From the NCBI GenBank assembly GCA_031285085.1, contig JAITWW010000113.1:1-36324 (forward strand): a stretch of 36,324 nt of DNA, in the 5' to 3' direction. The position numbers were made by a program, and so were the translations under genes. The notes beneath the pieces are model-generated. The model was not told the DNA's origin and did not search any database. It saw only the letters and a list, made by a program, of their open reading frames with translations. This stretch comes from Candidatus Methanofilum arcanum. GTDB lineage: Archaea > Halobacteriota > Methanomicrobia > Methanomicrobiales > Methanospirillaceae. Positions 24,252 through 32,235 of this stretch are shown in pieces; within the stretch, counting starts at the first letter, position 1; the number at the start of each line of letters is the position of its first letter.

Positions 24252-25150
24252 AATTCAAGTGCCTCCTCAAACTTCGTATAAAAAGGAATGGCGGCGATTG
24301 CACCTACCAGACCTCTGCCCATCATTGGCGTTGAAAGACCAGGGACTGCAGTGTCTCCTAGATACTGAGCCCTGGTATCGCCGTGATCAACATATCCCTG
24401 CTTTACTCTCCAACCATAGGGGAGAAGAGCATCTGGGGAGAATCCAACATAGACTGCCATGCCTGTCTCCGAAGAGAGGGTGTAGGCTTTGAGCAACTCT
24501 GAGAACTGCTCAATAAGTGAGGCTTGCGAGGTGGTTGCAAACTCGACAACTAATGCCACACAGTTTTTTGTGCGAAACTCCACTGGATATAACTGGACAA
24601 TGGTGTGTGAGAGGTACTGGTGCTCAGGGTTGTTTGTTTCTATGACACGTGCAATATTATGGACAAGTGTCCATGTCGCTCCCTCTTCGGCAGTATCGGT
24701 GTCATCAACACCGATGAGAACACGAGTATTTTTTGCAAGTACAATCATTGATCCGGCTGTTTTTCCTCCTCCTGATTCAGTGTACTCTGAACGAAGAACA
24801 CCTCCCGCAGATGCGCGGCAGATAGATGCTCCAACTCCTCCTCCTCCAAGACCAAGATAAGAGATGTAGATCTCATCTCCTTTGATCTGCGCTCCTGAGA
24901 TTCCAGCGGGAAAAACAGAACCCTGGAGGTCTAACGAGATATTTCCGGTATGGAGAATGTATCTTGTGGTGTTCGCAACCGTTCTCACAGAAGTTACAAG
25001 TGGGCTTTTTTGATACTGTGTCTTTGCCCACATTGCACCGCCTACACAATCGAACTGTTCAATAAGCTCAATTTCTTTTTCAGATTCACTTCCAATGGCA
25101 GTTATTTTTGGATATGTAATGCTGTAGGGGTTTTCTATTGTGAGAGTCAT
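24242..25150 (-). CDS. mmp11: Methanogenesis marker protein 11
   Basis: This family is found in methanogens and is one of the numbered methanogenesis markers; its function has not been established as far as I know. The 302-residue protein contains LIGVDDTDTAEEGATWTLVHNIA, with DDTD at 149-152, a motif resembling the nucleotide-binding site of TiaS-type proteins. The GYVDHGDTRAQYLGDTAVPG and PMMGRGLVGAIAAIPF regions lie near the C-terminus. A GGTGA site precedes ATG 25150 by seven bases. It overlaps the radical SAM gene and heads the run of genes that leads into the coenzyme B cluster. Confidence 0.85.
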   Translation of the reverse strand: MTLTIENPYSITYPKITAIGSESEKEIELIEQFDCVGGAMWAKTQYQKSPLVTSVRTVANTTRYILHTGNISLDLQGSVFPAGISGAQIKGDEIYISYLGLGGGGVGASICRASAGGVLRSEYTESGGGKTAGSMIVLAKNTRVLIGVDDTDTAEEGATWTLVHNIARVIETNNPEHQYLSHTIVQLYPVEFRTKNCVALVVEFATTSQASLIEQFSELLKAYTLSSETGMAVYVGFSPDALLPYGWRVKQGYVDHGDTRAQYLGDTAVPGLSTPMMGRGLVGAIAAIPFYTKFEEALELCG

Positions 25151-25272
25151 TGTTTGTCACCGAATATTTCGTTGACAGAATTTTCGGCATCAAAGAATAT
25201 AAAGTTTCGGTCAGAGAGTGAATGAAAGAGTCAAAAAGGTATGAGAGAAAAGGGAGCTGATGCTTTTTTCTC

Positions 25273-26484
25273 TTATGAAGTTGTATTCTGGGAGGATAAT
25301 CGTTTTTCGATGAGATCCATATCAGCTCCTGAGAATCTGTTTCGAATGATCTCAAGTACCCGTTTTCGATAGATCTCTTCGATCTGTTCTGGTGTGGTGA
25401 TGCCTTTGTTTAGGATCTGGGGTCGTCTCTGCAACGACTGATTAAACATTGGCTCTGCATAATGGAATGCTCGTCCTTCTCCAAGCGCAAAGAGAAACTT
25501 TCGAATCGTGAGTCTTGGCATTGTTTCCATGTGTGTGGAGATGGTGTTTATCATATCAGTCATTGAAACCGGAGATCTCTCAAGGAAGCAGGAAAGTAGG
25601 CTTTTTGAGAGTTCAAGGCGTGTCTTTAGATCAAAGGGGTATCTTAGATTTTTTGTGATGAACTCCAGGATCTCGTCTTTGGTGCATGATGATTGAAGAG
25701 GGATATCTCCAGAACGTTTGAATAGCACTTGGGGGTGTCCAAGTGAAGAGGTTGAGATCTCCTCAATGAGGTCTCCTTCAAATGATTCCATAAACTCAGT
25801 GAAGCTATGAAATCCTAAACTTCCTTCTGAGAAGGAGGGTTGCAGTCGAAGGAGTTCATTTTTGAGGAGCGAAAATAATATTGCTTCATCTGGATTTTTC
25901 GAACGGATATATCTAATAAGGAGATCACGTCCTTTTCGAAGTGAGCTTGTGAGTACCTCTGATTCTTCGTCTGGCTCTTCATGTGCATCAAAATCTGGCA
26001 GTAAGAATACGCCAAGTAAGGTATCCAATGATTGATACTCAGAACAGTTATCTCTGATAGTATCTCCCACAGAGTCATCAAATCCCGTGAGATAGACTTT
26101 TTTTCCTCGCGCAAGGACGCGCCGAATGAGGGGGAGAAAGTCGGTATCGCCGGATCCAATCATTACCGCATCAAGTGGGTAAAACTGCATATCTTCAAGG
26201 ACATCAATGCTCATCTGAATGTCTGCGCCGTTTTTACCACGATGTGATGTTCCAGGTAGGTATTTGAGTTCAAAGCCGTATTTTATGAGATGTCTGATAT
26301 AGCGATTGTTGTCAGGCCGAGCCCAATCAGCATATGCCTTTTTTATACTGATTGTTCCTTTTGTAGCTCCATAATCTAGGAGAGGTCCAAGTTTTAAGGG
26401 GCGTTCAATGTGTGAAAAGACTTGATCTGCTGAAATTGCAAGATTTTCAAAGTCGAGGTAGATAGCAAGCTGGTGGGAGCTCAT
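25273..26484 (-). CDS. NYN-domain nuclease-like protein with OST-HTH/LOTUS domain
   Basis: The N-terminal 150 residues form a NYN (PIN-like, LabA/DUF88) domain with the acidic residues of its metal site: D11 in YLDFEN, the NGADIQMSID region and IGSGDTDFLP. A middle region around 185-260 (LLKNELLRLQPSFSEGSLGFHSFTEFMES) has the pattern of an OST-HTH/LOTUS domain, which binds RNA. The C-terminal region (to residue 403) is predicted helical and unrecognised. NYN-LOTUS proteins are thought to process or silence RNA. It sits upstream of marker 11 with a gap of about 120 bases, so it may or may not belong to the same transcript. Confidence 0.85.
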   Translation of the reverse strand: MSSHQLAIYLDFENLAISADQVFSHIERPLKLGPLLDYGATKGTISIKKAYADWARPDNNRYIRHLIKYGFELKYLPGTSHRGKNGADIQMSIDVLEDMQFYPLDAVMIGSGDTDFLPLIRRVLARGKKVYLTGFDDSVGDTIRDNCSEYQSLDTLLGVFLLPDFDAHEEPDEESEVLTSSLRKGRDLLIRYIRSKNPDEAILFSLLKNELLRLQPSFSEGSLGFHSFTEFMESFEGDLIEEISTSSLGHPQVLFKRSGDIPLQSSCTKDEILEFITKNLRYPFDLKTRLELSKSLLSCFLERSPVSMTDMINTISTHMETMPRLTIRKFLFALGEGRAFHYAEPMFNQSLQRRPQILNKGITTPEQIEEIYRKRVLEIIRNRFSGADMDLIEKRLSSQNTTS

Positions 26485-26801
26485 ATGTCGTACGCCTTTT
26501 GGTGATATTCTTGATTCATAACAAGGTGAAAGAGGTGTGTACTTGGTTTTATGTGATGATCTCTTGTCATGTGTTTCATAGTGGTTGTGTTTGATTGTTC
26601 ATAAAATGAGTGTGTGAAGAATGAAATATATTTTTCTAAAGGACTTTTCATACCATTCAGAAAAATCTAAAAATGTGGGGTTGTTCCAAAAAAACTCATT
26701 TGAGGTTGCTTGTATGATAGTACTTCTGCTAGCAACTTTTCAAAGTAAAAAGAGAGGATCTTCTCTTTTCTTCTCTCGTTTAATCTTTTATTTTTGCTGG
26801 A
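26485..26801. other. Intergenic DNA between two minus-strand genes
   Basis: The stretch is AT-rich. It contains the terminator of the SAH hydrolase gene and presumably the promoter of the NYN gene near 26500-26600. A short + strand frame at 26621 has no ribosome binding site and I do not call it. Confidence 0.45.
26743..26768 (-). terminator. Hairpin terminator of the SAH hydrolase gene
   Basis: On the minus strand AAAGAGA pairs with TCTCTTT across a six-base loop (26762-26768 and 26749-26755) and the second arm runs into a T-tract. It lies about 34 bases beyond the stop codon at 26802. Confidence 0.5.
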
Positions 26802-28028
26802 TTATGTCCCAATATCCCAGCTTTCACTGTATTTTTTCTGTTCTTCACTCAAAGAATCAATAGAGAGATCAAGTGAAGCAAGCTTCAGGGAAGCAACTTC
26901 CATGTCAATATCAACAGGTACCTCATGAACACCAGGCTTTAACGCCTTTCCATGCTTTGCAATATACAAAACCCCTAATGCTTGTAATCCAAAGGAAAGA
27001 TCCATAACCTCAATAGGATGCCCCATTCCTTTTGGTGTTGCAAGATTGACAAGACGACCCTCAGCAAGTACATGGATCTTCTTGTTCCTGAGTGTATAAC
27101 TGTCAATACCATCACGGCGGTCGATGGTGCGTGCGTTCTGTTCTAACCACAGTTGATCGATTTCAACATTAAAATGTCCTGCATTCGCAAGAATAGCACC
27201 ATTTTTCATCGCTCCAAAGTGCTGAGCTGTAATGATAGAAGTGTTTCCTGTTGTTGTGATATAGATATCTCCAAAACGGGTTGCTTCTTCCATCGTCATC
27301 ACATGAAATCCTTCCATATATGCCTCAAGAGCACGGCGTGGATCTATCTCGGTTACGATGACCTTTGCTCCAAGTCCGCTTGCTTTTCGTGCAATACCTC
27401 GTCCACAGTATCCAAACCCAGCAACAACAACCCATTTTCCAGCGATCATATTATTGGTTGTGATCATGATTGCGGTAAGTGCGCTCTCCCCTGTACCATG
27501 AACATTATCAAAAAATCGTTTCATAGGGGTATCATTTACGGCGAGAACTGGAAATTTCAATTTTCCTTCCGCTTCCATCGCGCGCAGTCGATGAATACCT
27601 GTTGTTGTTTCTTCGCATGCACCAATTACTGATGGAAGAATGTCTCCTCTTGAGGTATGCAGTCGGTGAATGAGATCCATCCCATCATCGATTGTGATCA
27701 CAGGCTTTGCATCAAGAACCTTATCGATTGCTGCGTAGTACTCTTCGGTCGAACAGGCGCGTTGTGCAAAACAATGTACATGATCATACTCATTCAATGC
27801 CTGAGCTACGTCATCTTGTGTAGAAAGAGGATTGCATCCCGAAATATAGACCTCAGCGCCTCCTGCTGCGAGAGTCAGTACGAGATTTGCTGTTTTAGCT
27901 TCGACATGAAGTGCCATTCCGATCGTAGTACCTGCAAATGGCTGTTCTTTTTTAAATGTCTCAGTAATACTGTCAAGCACTGGCATGTACTGGCGTGCCC
28001 ACTCGATTTTTTGTTTGCCTGTATTCAT
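26802..28028 (-). CDS. ahcY: Adenosylhomocysteinase-family protein (SAH or S-inosylhomocysteine hydrolase)
   Basis: The enzyme recycles the product of SAM-dependent methylation to homocysteine. The 408-residue reading has the NAD-binding VVAGFGYCGRGIARKASGLGAKV, the family signature around TTTGNTSIITAQHFGAMKNGAILANAGHFNVEID, and the tail with HPIEVMDLSFGLQALG. In the methanogen Methanocaldococcus jannaschii the homologue acts on S-inosylhomocysteine after deamination of SAH, so either substrate is possible here. The start ATG 28028 has no strong ribosome binding site. The gene is divergent from the ribosomal protein eS6 gene. Confidence 0.93.
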   Translation of the reverse strand: MNTGKQKIEWARQYMPVLDSITETFKKEQPFAGTTIGMALHVEAKTANLVLTLAAGGAEVYISGCNPLSTQDDVAQALNEYDHVHCFAQRACSTEEYYAAIDKVLDAKPVITIDDGMDLIHRLHTSRGDILPSVIGACEETTTGIHRLRAMEAEGKLKFPVLAVNDTPMKRFFDNVHGTGESALTAIMITTNNMIAGKWVVVAGFGYCGRGIARKASGLGAKVIVTEIDPRRALEAYMEGFHVMTMEEATRFGDIYITTTGNTSIITAQHFGAMKNGAILANAGHFNVEIDQLWLEQNARTIDRRDGIDSYTLRNKKIHVLAEGRLVNLATPKGMGHPIEVMDLSFGLQALGVLYIAKHGKALKPGVHEVPVDIDMEVASLKLASLDLSIDSLSEEQKKYSESWDIGT

Positions 28029-28241
28029 ACTATTTCAGTAAGATATAGGTGGTATGCATACAAAAGAACTTTTACTCGGGCTTCTCAGCATATTTTGGAA
28101 GCGTTATCTATATAACCTCTTATGAAGAAAATATAAAGGACTTCTTTGGAAACATTCCAGAGTGAGCGGGACAATATTCTTCATTTTAAATCTCACTTGA
28201 ATGACATTTTGATTGAACATAGATAGAAAATATCGATTTAT

Positions 28242-28658
28242 ATGGCAGATTTTAAAGTAGTACTTTCTGATACAAAGACGGGAAAAGCATACAATGTCGC
28301 AGCAACCGGTGTTGCGGCAAGCTCATTCATTGGAAAAAATATTGGACAAGAAATGGATGCAGCTCCTCTTGGATTTGATGGATACACTATCAAGATAACT
28401 GGTGCATCTGATAAAAATGGCACTCCTGCACGTCAGAGCTTACCAATAGCTGGACGGCGCCGTGCATTAGTTCGTGGAGGGGTTGGATTCCATCCTGTGA
28501 TGGAGGGGCAACGCCGGAGAAAGATGATTCGCGGAAGCGAGATCACTGCTGATTTTGTTCAAATTAATGTAATCGTAACAAAGTATGGTTCAAAGACACT
28601 TGAGCAGTACTTTGCACCACCAGAAGCGCAGGCAGAAGAATCACAGACAGAAGAATAA
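28242..28658 (+). CDS. rps6e: Small ribosomal subunit protein eS6
   Basis: This is the archaeal/eukaryotic ribosomal protein eS6 of the 30S subunit. The 138-residue protein has the compact archaeal form: MADFKVVLSDTKTGKAYNV, FIGKNIGQEMDA, LPIAGRRRALVRGGVGFHP and RRKMIRGSEITADFVQINV. The C-terminal tail is acidic (EAQAEESQTEE). The gene stands alone between divergent and convergent neighbours. A T-run at 28669-28676 after the stop probably ends the transcript. Confidence 0.96.
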   Translation: MADFKVVLSDTKTGKAYNVAATGVAASSFIGKNIGQEMDAAPLGFDGYTIKITGASDKNGTPARQSLPIAGRRRALVRGGVGFHPVMEGQRRRKMIRGSEITADFVQINVIVTKYGSKTLEQYFAPPEAQAEESQTEE

Positions 28659-28668
28659 ATCTCTTACT

Positions 28669-28676
28669 TTTTTAGG
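28669..28676 (+). terminator. T-run after the eS6 gene
   Basis: A pyrimidine-rich stretch with six T in a row follows the stop codon by about ten bases. T-runs alone can terminate archaeal RNA polymerase. Confidence 0.35.
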
Positions 28677-28816
28677 TTCTTTACAAAGTTACTTGAACGA
28701 CATTGAATATCCCTCATCGTAACCTCGTTTTCGTCGTTCATAGAAATTTTTATATAATATCTATATATATATTATTCAAGTGGCATTGGGAAGAACCGTT
28801 TTTTATCTAACACAGG

Positions 28817-28889
28817 AGAGCTCTTGTGATTTTAAATTTACATTTAAATATGCTATTTTTAATTTGAAATTAATTTTTTCAAGAGCTCT
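28817..28889. repeat. Inverted repeat with AT-only loop between convergent genes
   Basis: AGAGCTCTTG (28817-28826) is exactly complementary to CAAGAGCTCT (28880-28889), with 53 bases between them that are nearly all A and T. The right arm overlaps the stop codon of the UPF0179 gene. It may form a long hairpin terminator on either strand. Confidence 0.45.
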
Positions 28890-29466
28890 ACTCTTGTTTT
28901 GACACAAATCGTGGAAGTTCATCAGGTAATAATTCTAATAGAACAAGTGTTCTGGATTCTCCAACAGGGCATGGGACGGTATGCAAAGAAGATAATCTCT
29001 GTGTATTGGCAGATGTGTCACCATCACAAACATCCCCACTCTGACATAGTTGCATCTCCTCTGTTTCAATCTCTCGAATGATATATCGCTGCCCTTTCAC
29101 AAGACCAGGAGCATGACATTGAAATACGTACTCACATCGTTCATTACAGGGTGGATAATACACAAATGAAGTATTCCGAGCTGATGAAGCATTCGAAGGA
29201 AGAAGAATACGGGCAGGAATCAGTGCAGGTACAACCTCTACGGTGCGAGCCTTTCCTTCATGCACACTGCATTCATGAACAGGATCTCGAACGGAGATCA
29301 CCTTGTATCTTCTTCCTGACACAAGGTTATGACATACCTTACACACAGGACATGGTGTGCAGACCTCACTCATACCAATGTATATAAATTCACTGCCTTC
29401 GTGGGCATATACTTCCCCAACGATAGTAATTTTTCCTTTTGCATGTTGCAAGCTCATATGTTTCAT
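28888..29466 (-). CDS. UPF0179 family cysteine-rich protein
   Basis: UPF0179 proteins occur in archaea and have no known function. The 192-residue protein has CTPCPVCKVCHNLVSGRRYKVI near residues 36-55 and HECSVHEGKARTVEV after it. A second cysteine group follows (CNERCEYVFQCHAPG). The paired CxxC motifs suggest metal binding. It lies 48 bases behind egsA on the same strand and is probably co-transcribed with it. The start may be ATG 29466 or 29457. It is somewhat longer than many relatives, mainly at the C-terminus. Confidence 0.85.
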   Translation of the reverse strand: MKHMSLQHAKGKITIVGEVYAHEGSEFIYIGMSEVCTPCPVCKVCHNLVSGRRYKVISVRDPVHECSVHEGKARTVEVVPALIPARILLPSNASSARNTSFVYYPPCNERCEYVFQCHAPGLVKGQRYIIREIETEEMQLCQSGDVCDGDTSANTQRLSSLHTVPCPVGESRTLVLLELLPDELPRFVSKQE

Positions 29467-29514
29467 GCCTATCCATTATGTTTTAAAAATATGCATTTCA
29501 TTTGTATATTCTTT

Positions 29515-30597
29515 CTATTCCTGATATAATATCGAAACTAATCTCTGAGCGGACTCAGGAGTGAGACTCGTATCTAAAATCGTATATCGTTCAGGGCGAA
29601 TGGTTTTTGCTGCAAGCAATGCGCAGATGATCTGTTCATCAGAGACACCAATTTCATGAGGAGTTGTTGGAGCTCCTATTTTCTGTAATGACTCACGAAT
29701 TGAGCGCCAATCTCCATTATGGAGGTACATAGTCATAATGGATCCAATCCCACATGCTTCTCCATGCAGAACCTTTCCGGGTGCAATTTTTTCAAGTGCA
29801 TGCCCAAACTTATGTTCTCCACCTGATGCTGGTCGGGATGAGCCTGCAATACTCATTGCAATTCCTGAAAATACCAATGCCTTCACAACAATACGTGCCG
29901 CATCTTGGCATTTTGGCTTGATCAAAGGAGACTGCTTTACCAGGGTTTCTGCAGTCATTCTTGACAGTGCAATTGCATACTCACTTATTTGTTCACCCCG
30001 CAGGCGATGTGCAAACTCCCAATCTAAAATCGCAGTGTAATTTGAGATAATATCTGCACAACCAGAAGCAAGAAGACGATGCGGTGCTTCGGCAATGATG
30101 GTTGTATCTGCAATGACTGCTATTGGCGGCGCTGCTTCTATAGATACACTTCCTGTATCTGTTGGAAGCGTTGCGCGATTGGAAACAATGCCATCATGTG
30201 ATGCTGCTGTTGGAACACTGATGAATGGTTTGCCAGCACGAAATGATACGATTTTGGCGGTATCGATAACTCGCCCTCCGCCAATAGCAATGAGATAATC
30301 AACATCACGGGCTGCCTCTTCGGCAGCCTCGATAGTTTGGGGTGAGAGCGAGGGTGCAGAAAATTGAGAGATTGTATATGAACCCGAATCTTTCAGACGC
30401 TGATATACCAGATCCCCTGCCACTCTCCCTGTCGTTTCTCCCGTAATGAGAAGAACACTCTGACCGGGATGAACATTGGCACATATTGTTGGCATCTGCA
30501 AAATAGCATTTTCGCTGATGACGATATCACGAGGTAGTTTCGTGAAGAGTCCTTGATTTCCTGTGTTTACTATATGTGACATGAACTCGGTAGCCAT
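29515..30597 (-). CDS. egsA: sn-Glycerol-1-phosphate dehydrogenase
   Basis: This NAD(P)H enzyme makes sn-glycerol 1-phosphate from dihydroxyacetone phosphate, which sets the stereochemistry of archaeal membrane lipids. In 360 residues IGGGRVIDTAKIVSF lies near 105-120, VPTAASHDGIVSNRA near 130-145, and the zinc-binding histidines lie in GGEHKFGHALEKIAPGKVLHGEACGIG near 260-285. The start is ATG 30597 or the internal ATG 30582 (MSHIVN). Its presence is strong evidence that the DNA is archaeal. Confidence 0.95.
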   Translation of the reverse strand: MATEFMSHIVNTGNQGLFTKLPRDIVISENAILQMPTICANVHPGQSVLLITGETTGRVAGDLVYQRLKDSGSYTISQFSAPSLSPQTIEAAEEAARDVDYLIAIGGGRVIDTAKIVSFRAGKPFISVPTAASHDGIVSNRATLPTDTGSVSIEAAPPIAVIADTTIIAEAPHRLLASGCADIISNYTAILDWEFAHRLRGEQISEYAIALSRMTAETLVKQSPLIKPKCQDAARIVVKALVFSGIAMSIAGSSRPASGGEHKFGHALEKIAPGKVLHGEACGIGSIMTMYLHNGDWRSIRESLQKIGAPTTPHEIGVSDEQIICALLAAKTIRPERYTILDTSLTPESAQRLVSILYQE

Positions 30598-30726
30598 GGA
30601 TTTGTTTCACTTGAGTATAACATAGAACGTGCAGCATTGTTAGATATTTGCATTACAAAAAAGTACCACATCCAGGTGCCTAAAGCAAAAAGAGATATCC
30701 TTTCTTTTTAGATATGTAGTAACTGA

Positions 30727-31572
30727 ATGATAACTGAATTTATATACAAATATTACATCGATCCAATTAGATATGGTCTGGCATATAATCCAGTAGATAC
30801 CGCCACATATGCAATACTTCTAGTCATATGTGTATACCTTCTCTATCGATTGTTTTCCCGTTTGGGCATCAGTATTGATCGCTCCTTTATCTATGCATTA
30901 TTTCCATGGGTAGTGTTTGGTGGGTTCTTACGTGTCGTAGAGGATTGCAATATACTAACTGCTCCCATCAGCTATGTGCTCATCACTCCCCTTATTTACT
31001 TCTTTATCTTTCTCATTGCTTTTGTTATCCTTATCAGCTCCTGGTACCTTGAGAGAAAAAAAGTAATTTCTTCCTGGAAATATGTGTTTGGGACTGCTGG
31101 AGGAGTTTGTGCGCTTGCAACACTTTTTCTTCTCCTTTGGTTTGGCCTCACTCACACAACCATTGATCTCTTTGTTATTGCATTTATTCTGATAGCTACG
31201 GCTTTTTCAACCATGCTCATCTATGCCGTGCTCCGATATGTCTTTGCATGGTCATATCTCGATGAACGACTGTACCAGGTGCTGATTGCAGGTCATATGC
31301 TTGATGCAAGTGCCACAAGTTATGGCATTGATCTCCATTCCATGTCTTATGTTGAACAACATGTTGTTGGAGGTGCATTAATAGAGGCAACAGGGACTGC
31401 ACTTTCTATGTTTCCACTGAAATTATTGGTTTTAATTCCTGGTATCTATGTCCTTGAGTTGTACCGCAAAGAAGGATCAAAACCATTGTGGTATCTTATT
31501 CTTCTTGCAATGATTATGGTTGGTTTGGCACCAGGTATTCGTGACATGATGAGGATGATGTTGCACGTCTAA
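30727..31572 (+). CDS. DUF63 family membrane protein
   Basis: The 281-residue protein has about eight hydrophobic segments. It begins with MITEFIYKYYIDPIRYGLAYNPVDTATYA and carries the conserved FPWVVFGGFLRVVEDC region near residues 58-75 and HMLDASATSYGIDLH near 195. These motifs define the archaeal DUF63 family, whose function is not known. It is followed after 36 bases by a SpoIIM-like gene and then proS, all on the + strand, so the three probably form a unit. It is divergent from egsA. Confidence 0.88.
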   Translation: MITEFIYKYYIDPIRYGLAYNPVDTATYAILLVICVYLLYRLFSRLGISIDRSFIYALFPWVVFGGFLRVVEDCNILTAPISYVLITPLIYFFIFLIAFVILISSWYLERKKVISSWKYVFGTAGGVCALATLFLLLWFGLTHTTIDLFVIAFILIATAFSTMLIYAVLRYVFAWSYLDERLYQVLIAGHMLDASATSYGIDLHSMSYVEQHVVGGALIEATGTALSMFPLKLLVLIPGIYVLELYRKEGSKPLWYLILLAMIMVGLAPGIRDMMRMMLHV

Positions 31573-31608
31573 ATGATAAGTAGAGACAAAAACATAATGT
31601 GAGAGTTC

Positions 31609-32220
31609 ATGAAAATTAACGAGATAGATACTATAACGCATACAGATACTTCCAAGCTATCACTTGGAATATATATTGTTTTTTCCTGTGCAATGTTTTT
31701 CTTTTTCATTGCAATTGGATATTGGACAGCACAAGCGGATTCAGCAGTAGGTGATCAGATCTACAACATGTTTCAGGATGTGGTAGTTACAGGTATTGCT
31801 TCTGATTCAGCTGCTGCTATGTCCTTTCAAATTTTCATAAATAATGTGCAGATCTGCGCTCTCATTTTTCTTGGTGGTGCAACATTTGGATTGTTTACTC
31901 TGTTTCTTTTGATGACAAATGGTATTGTCATTGGTGTTTTAATTGAGGTGCTTCTGCGAGATATGTCTGCCTCTGTATTGATGGTTGGATTACTTCCTCA
32001 TGGTATATTTGAAATCCCCGCTGTGCTTGTATCAGCAGCACTTGGAATGATCATTGCACGAGGGCTCTGGGGAGAGCTTTCCGGAAAAGGAGATGCACTT
32101 GACTCAGCAAAATATGCTGGACGGCTTTTTATTCTGTACGTTGTGCCATTTATCTTTGTTGCAGCGTGTGTTGAAGGGTTTATCACACCCTTTGTGATGG
32201 AAATGATGGTTACAAAATAG
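31609..32220 (+). CDS. SpoIIM/DUF95-family membrane protein
   Basis: The 203-residue protein has about five transmembrane segments and the SpoIIM-family motifs NNVQICALIFLGGATFGLFTLFLLMTNG near residues 84-110 and LLPHGIFEIPAVLVSAALGM near 127-145. In bacteria SpoIIM takes part in engulfment during sporulation; archaeal members are common and must do something else, perhaps in the cell envelope. GAGAG precedes ATG 31609. It is sandwiched between the DUF63 gene and proS. Confidence 0.9.
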   Translation: MKINEIDTITHTDTSKLSLGIYIVFSCAMFFFFIAIGYWTAQADSAVGDQIYNMFQDVVVTGIASDSAAAMSFQIFINNVQICALIFLGGATFGLFTLFLLMTNGIVIGVLIEVLLRDMSASVLMVGLLPHGIFEIPAVLVSAALGMIIARGLWGELSGKGDALDSAKYAGRLFILYVVPFIFVAACVEGFITPFVMEMMVTK

Positions 32221-32235
32221 AGGAGATAGTAGTGT

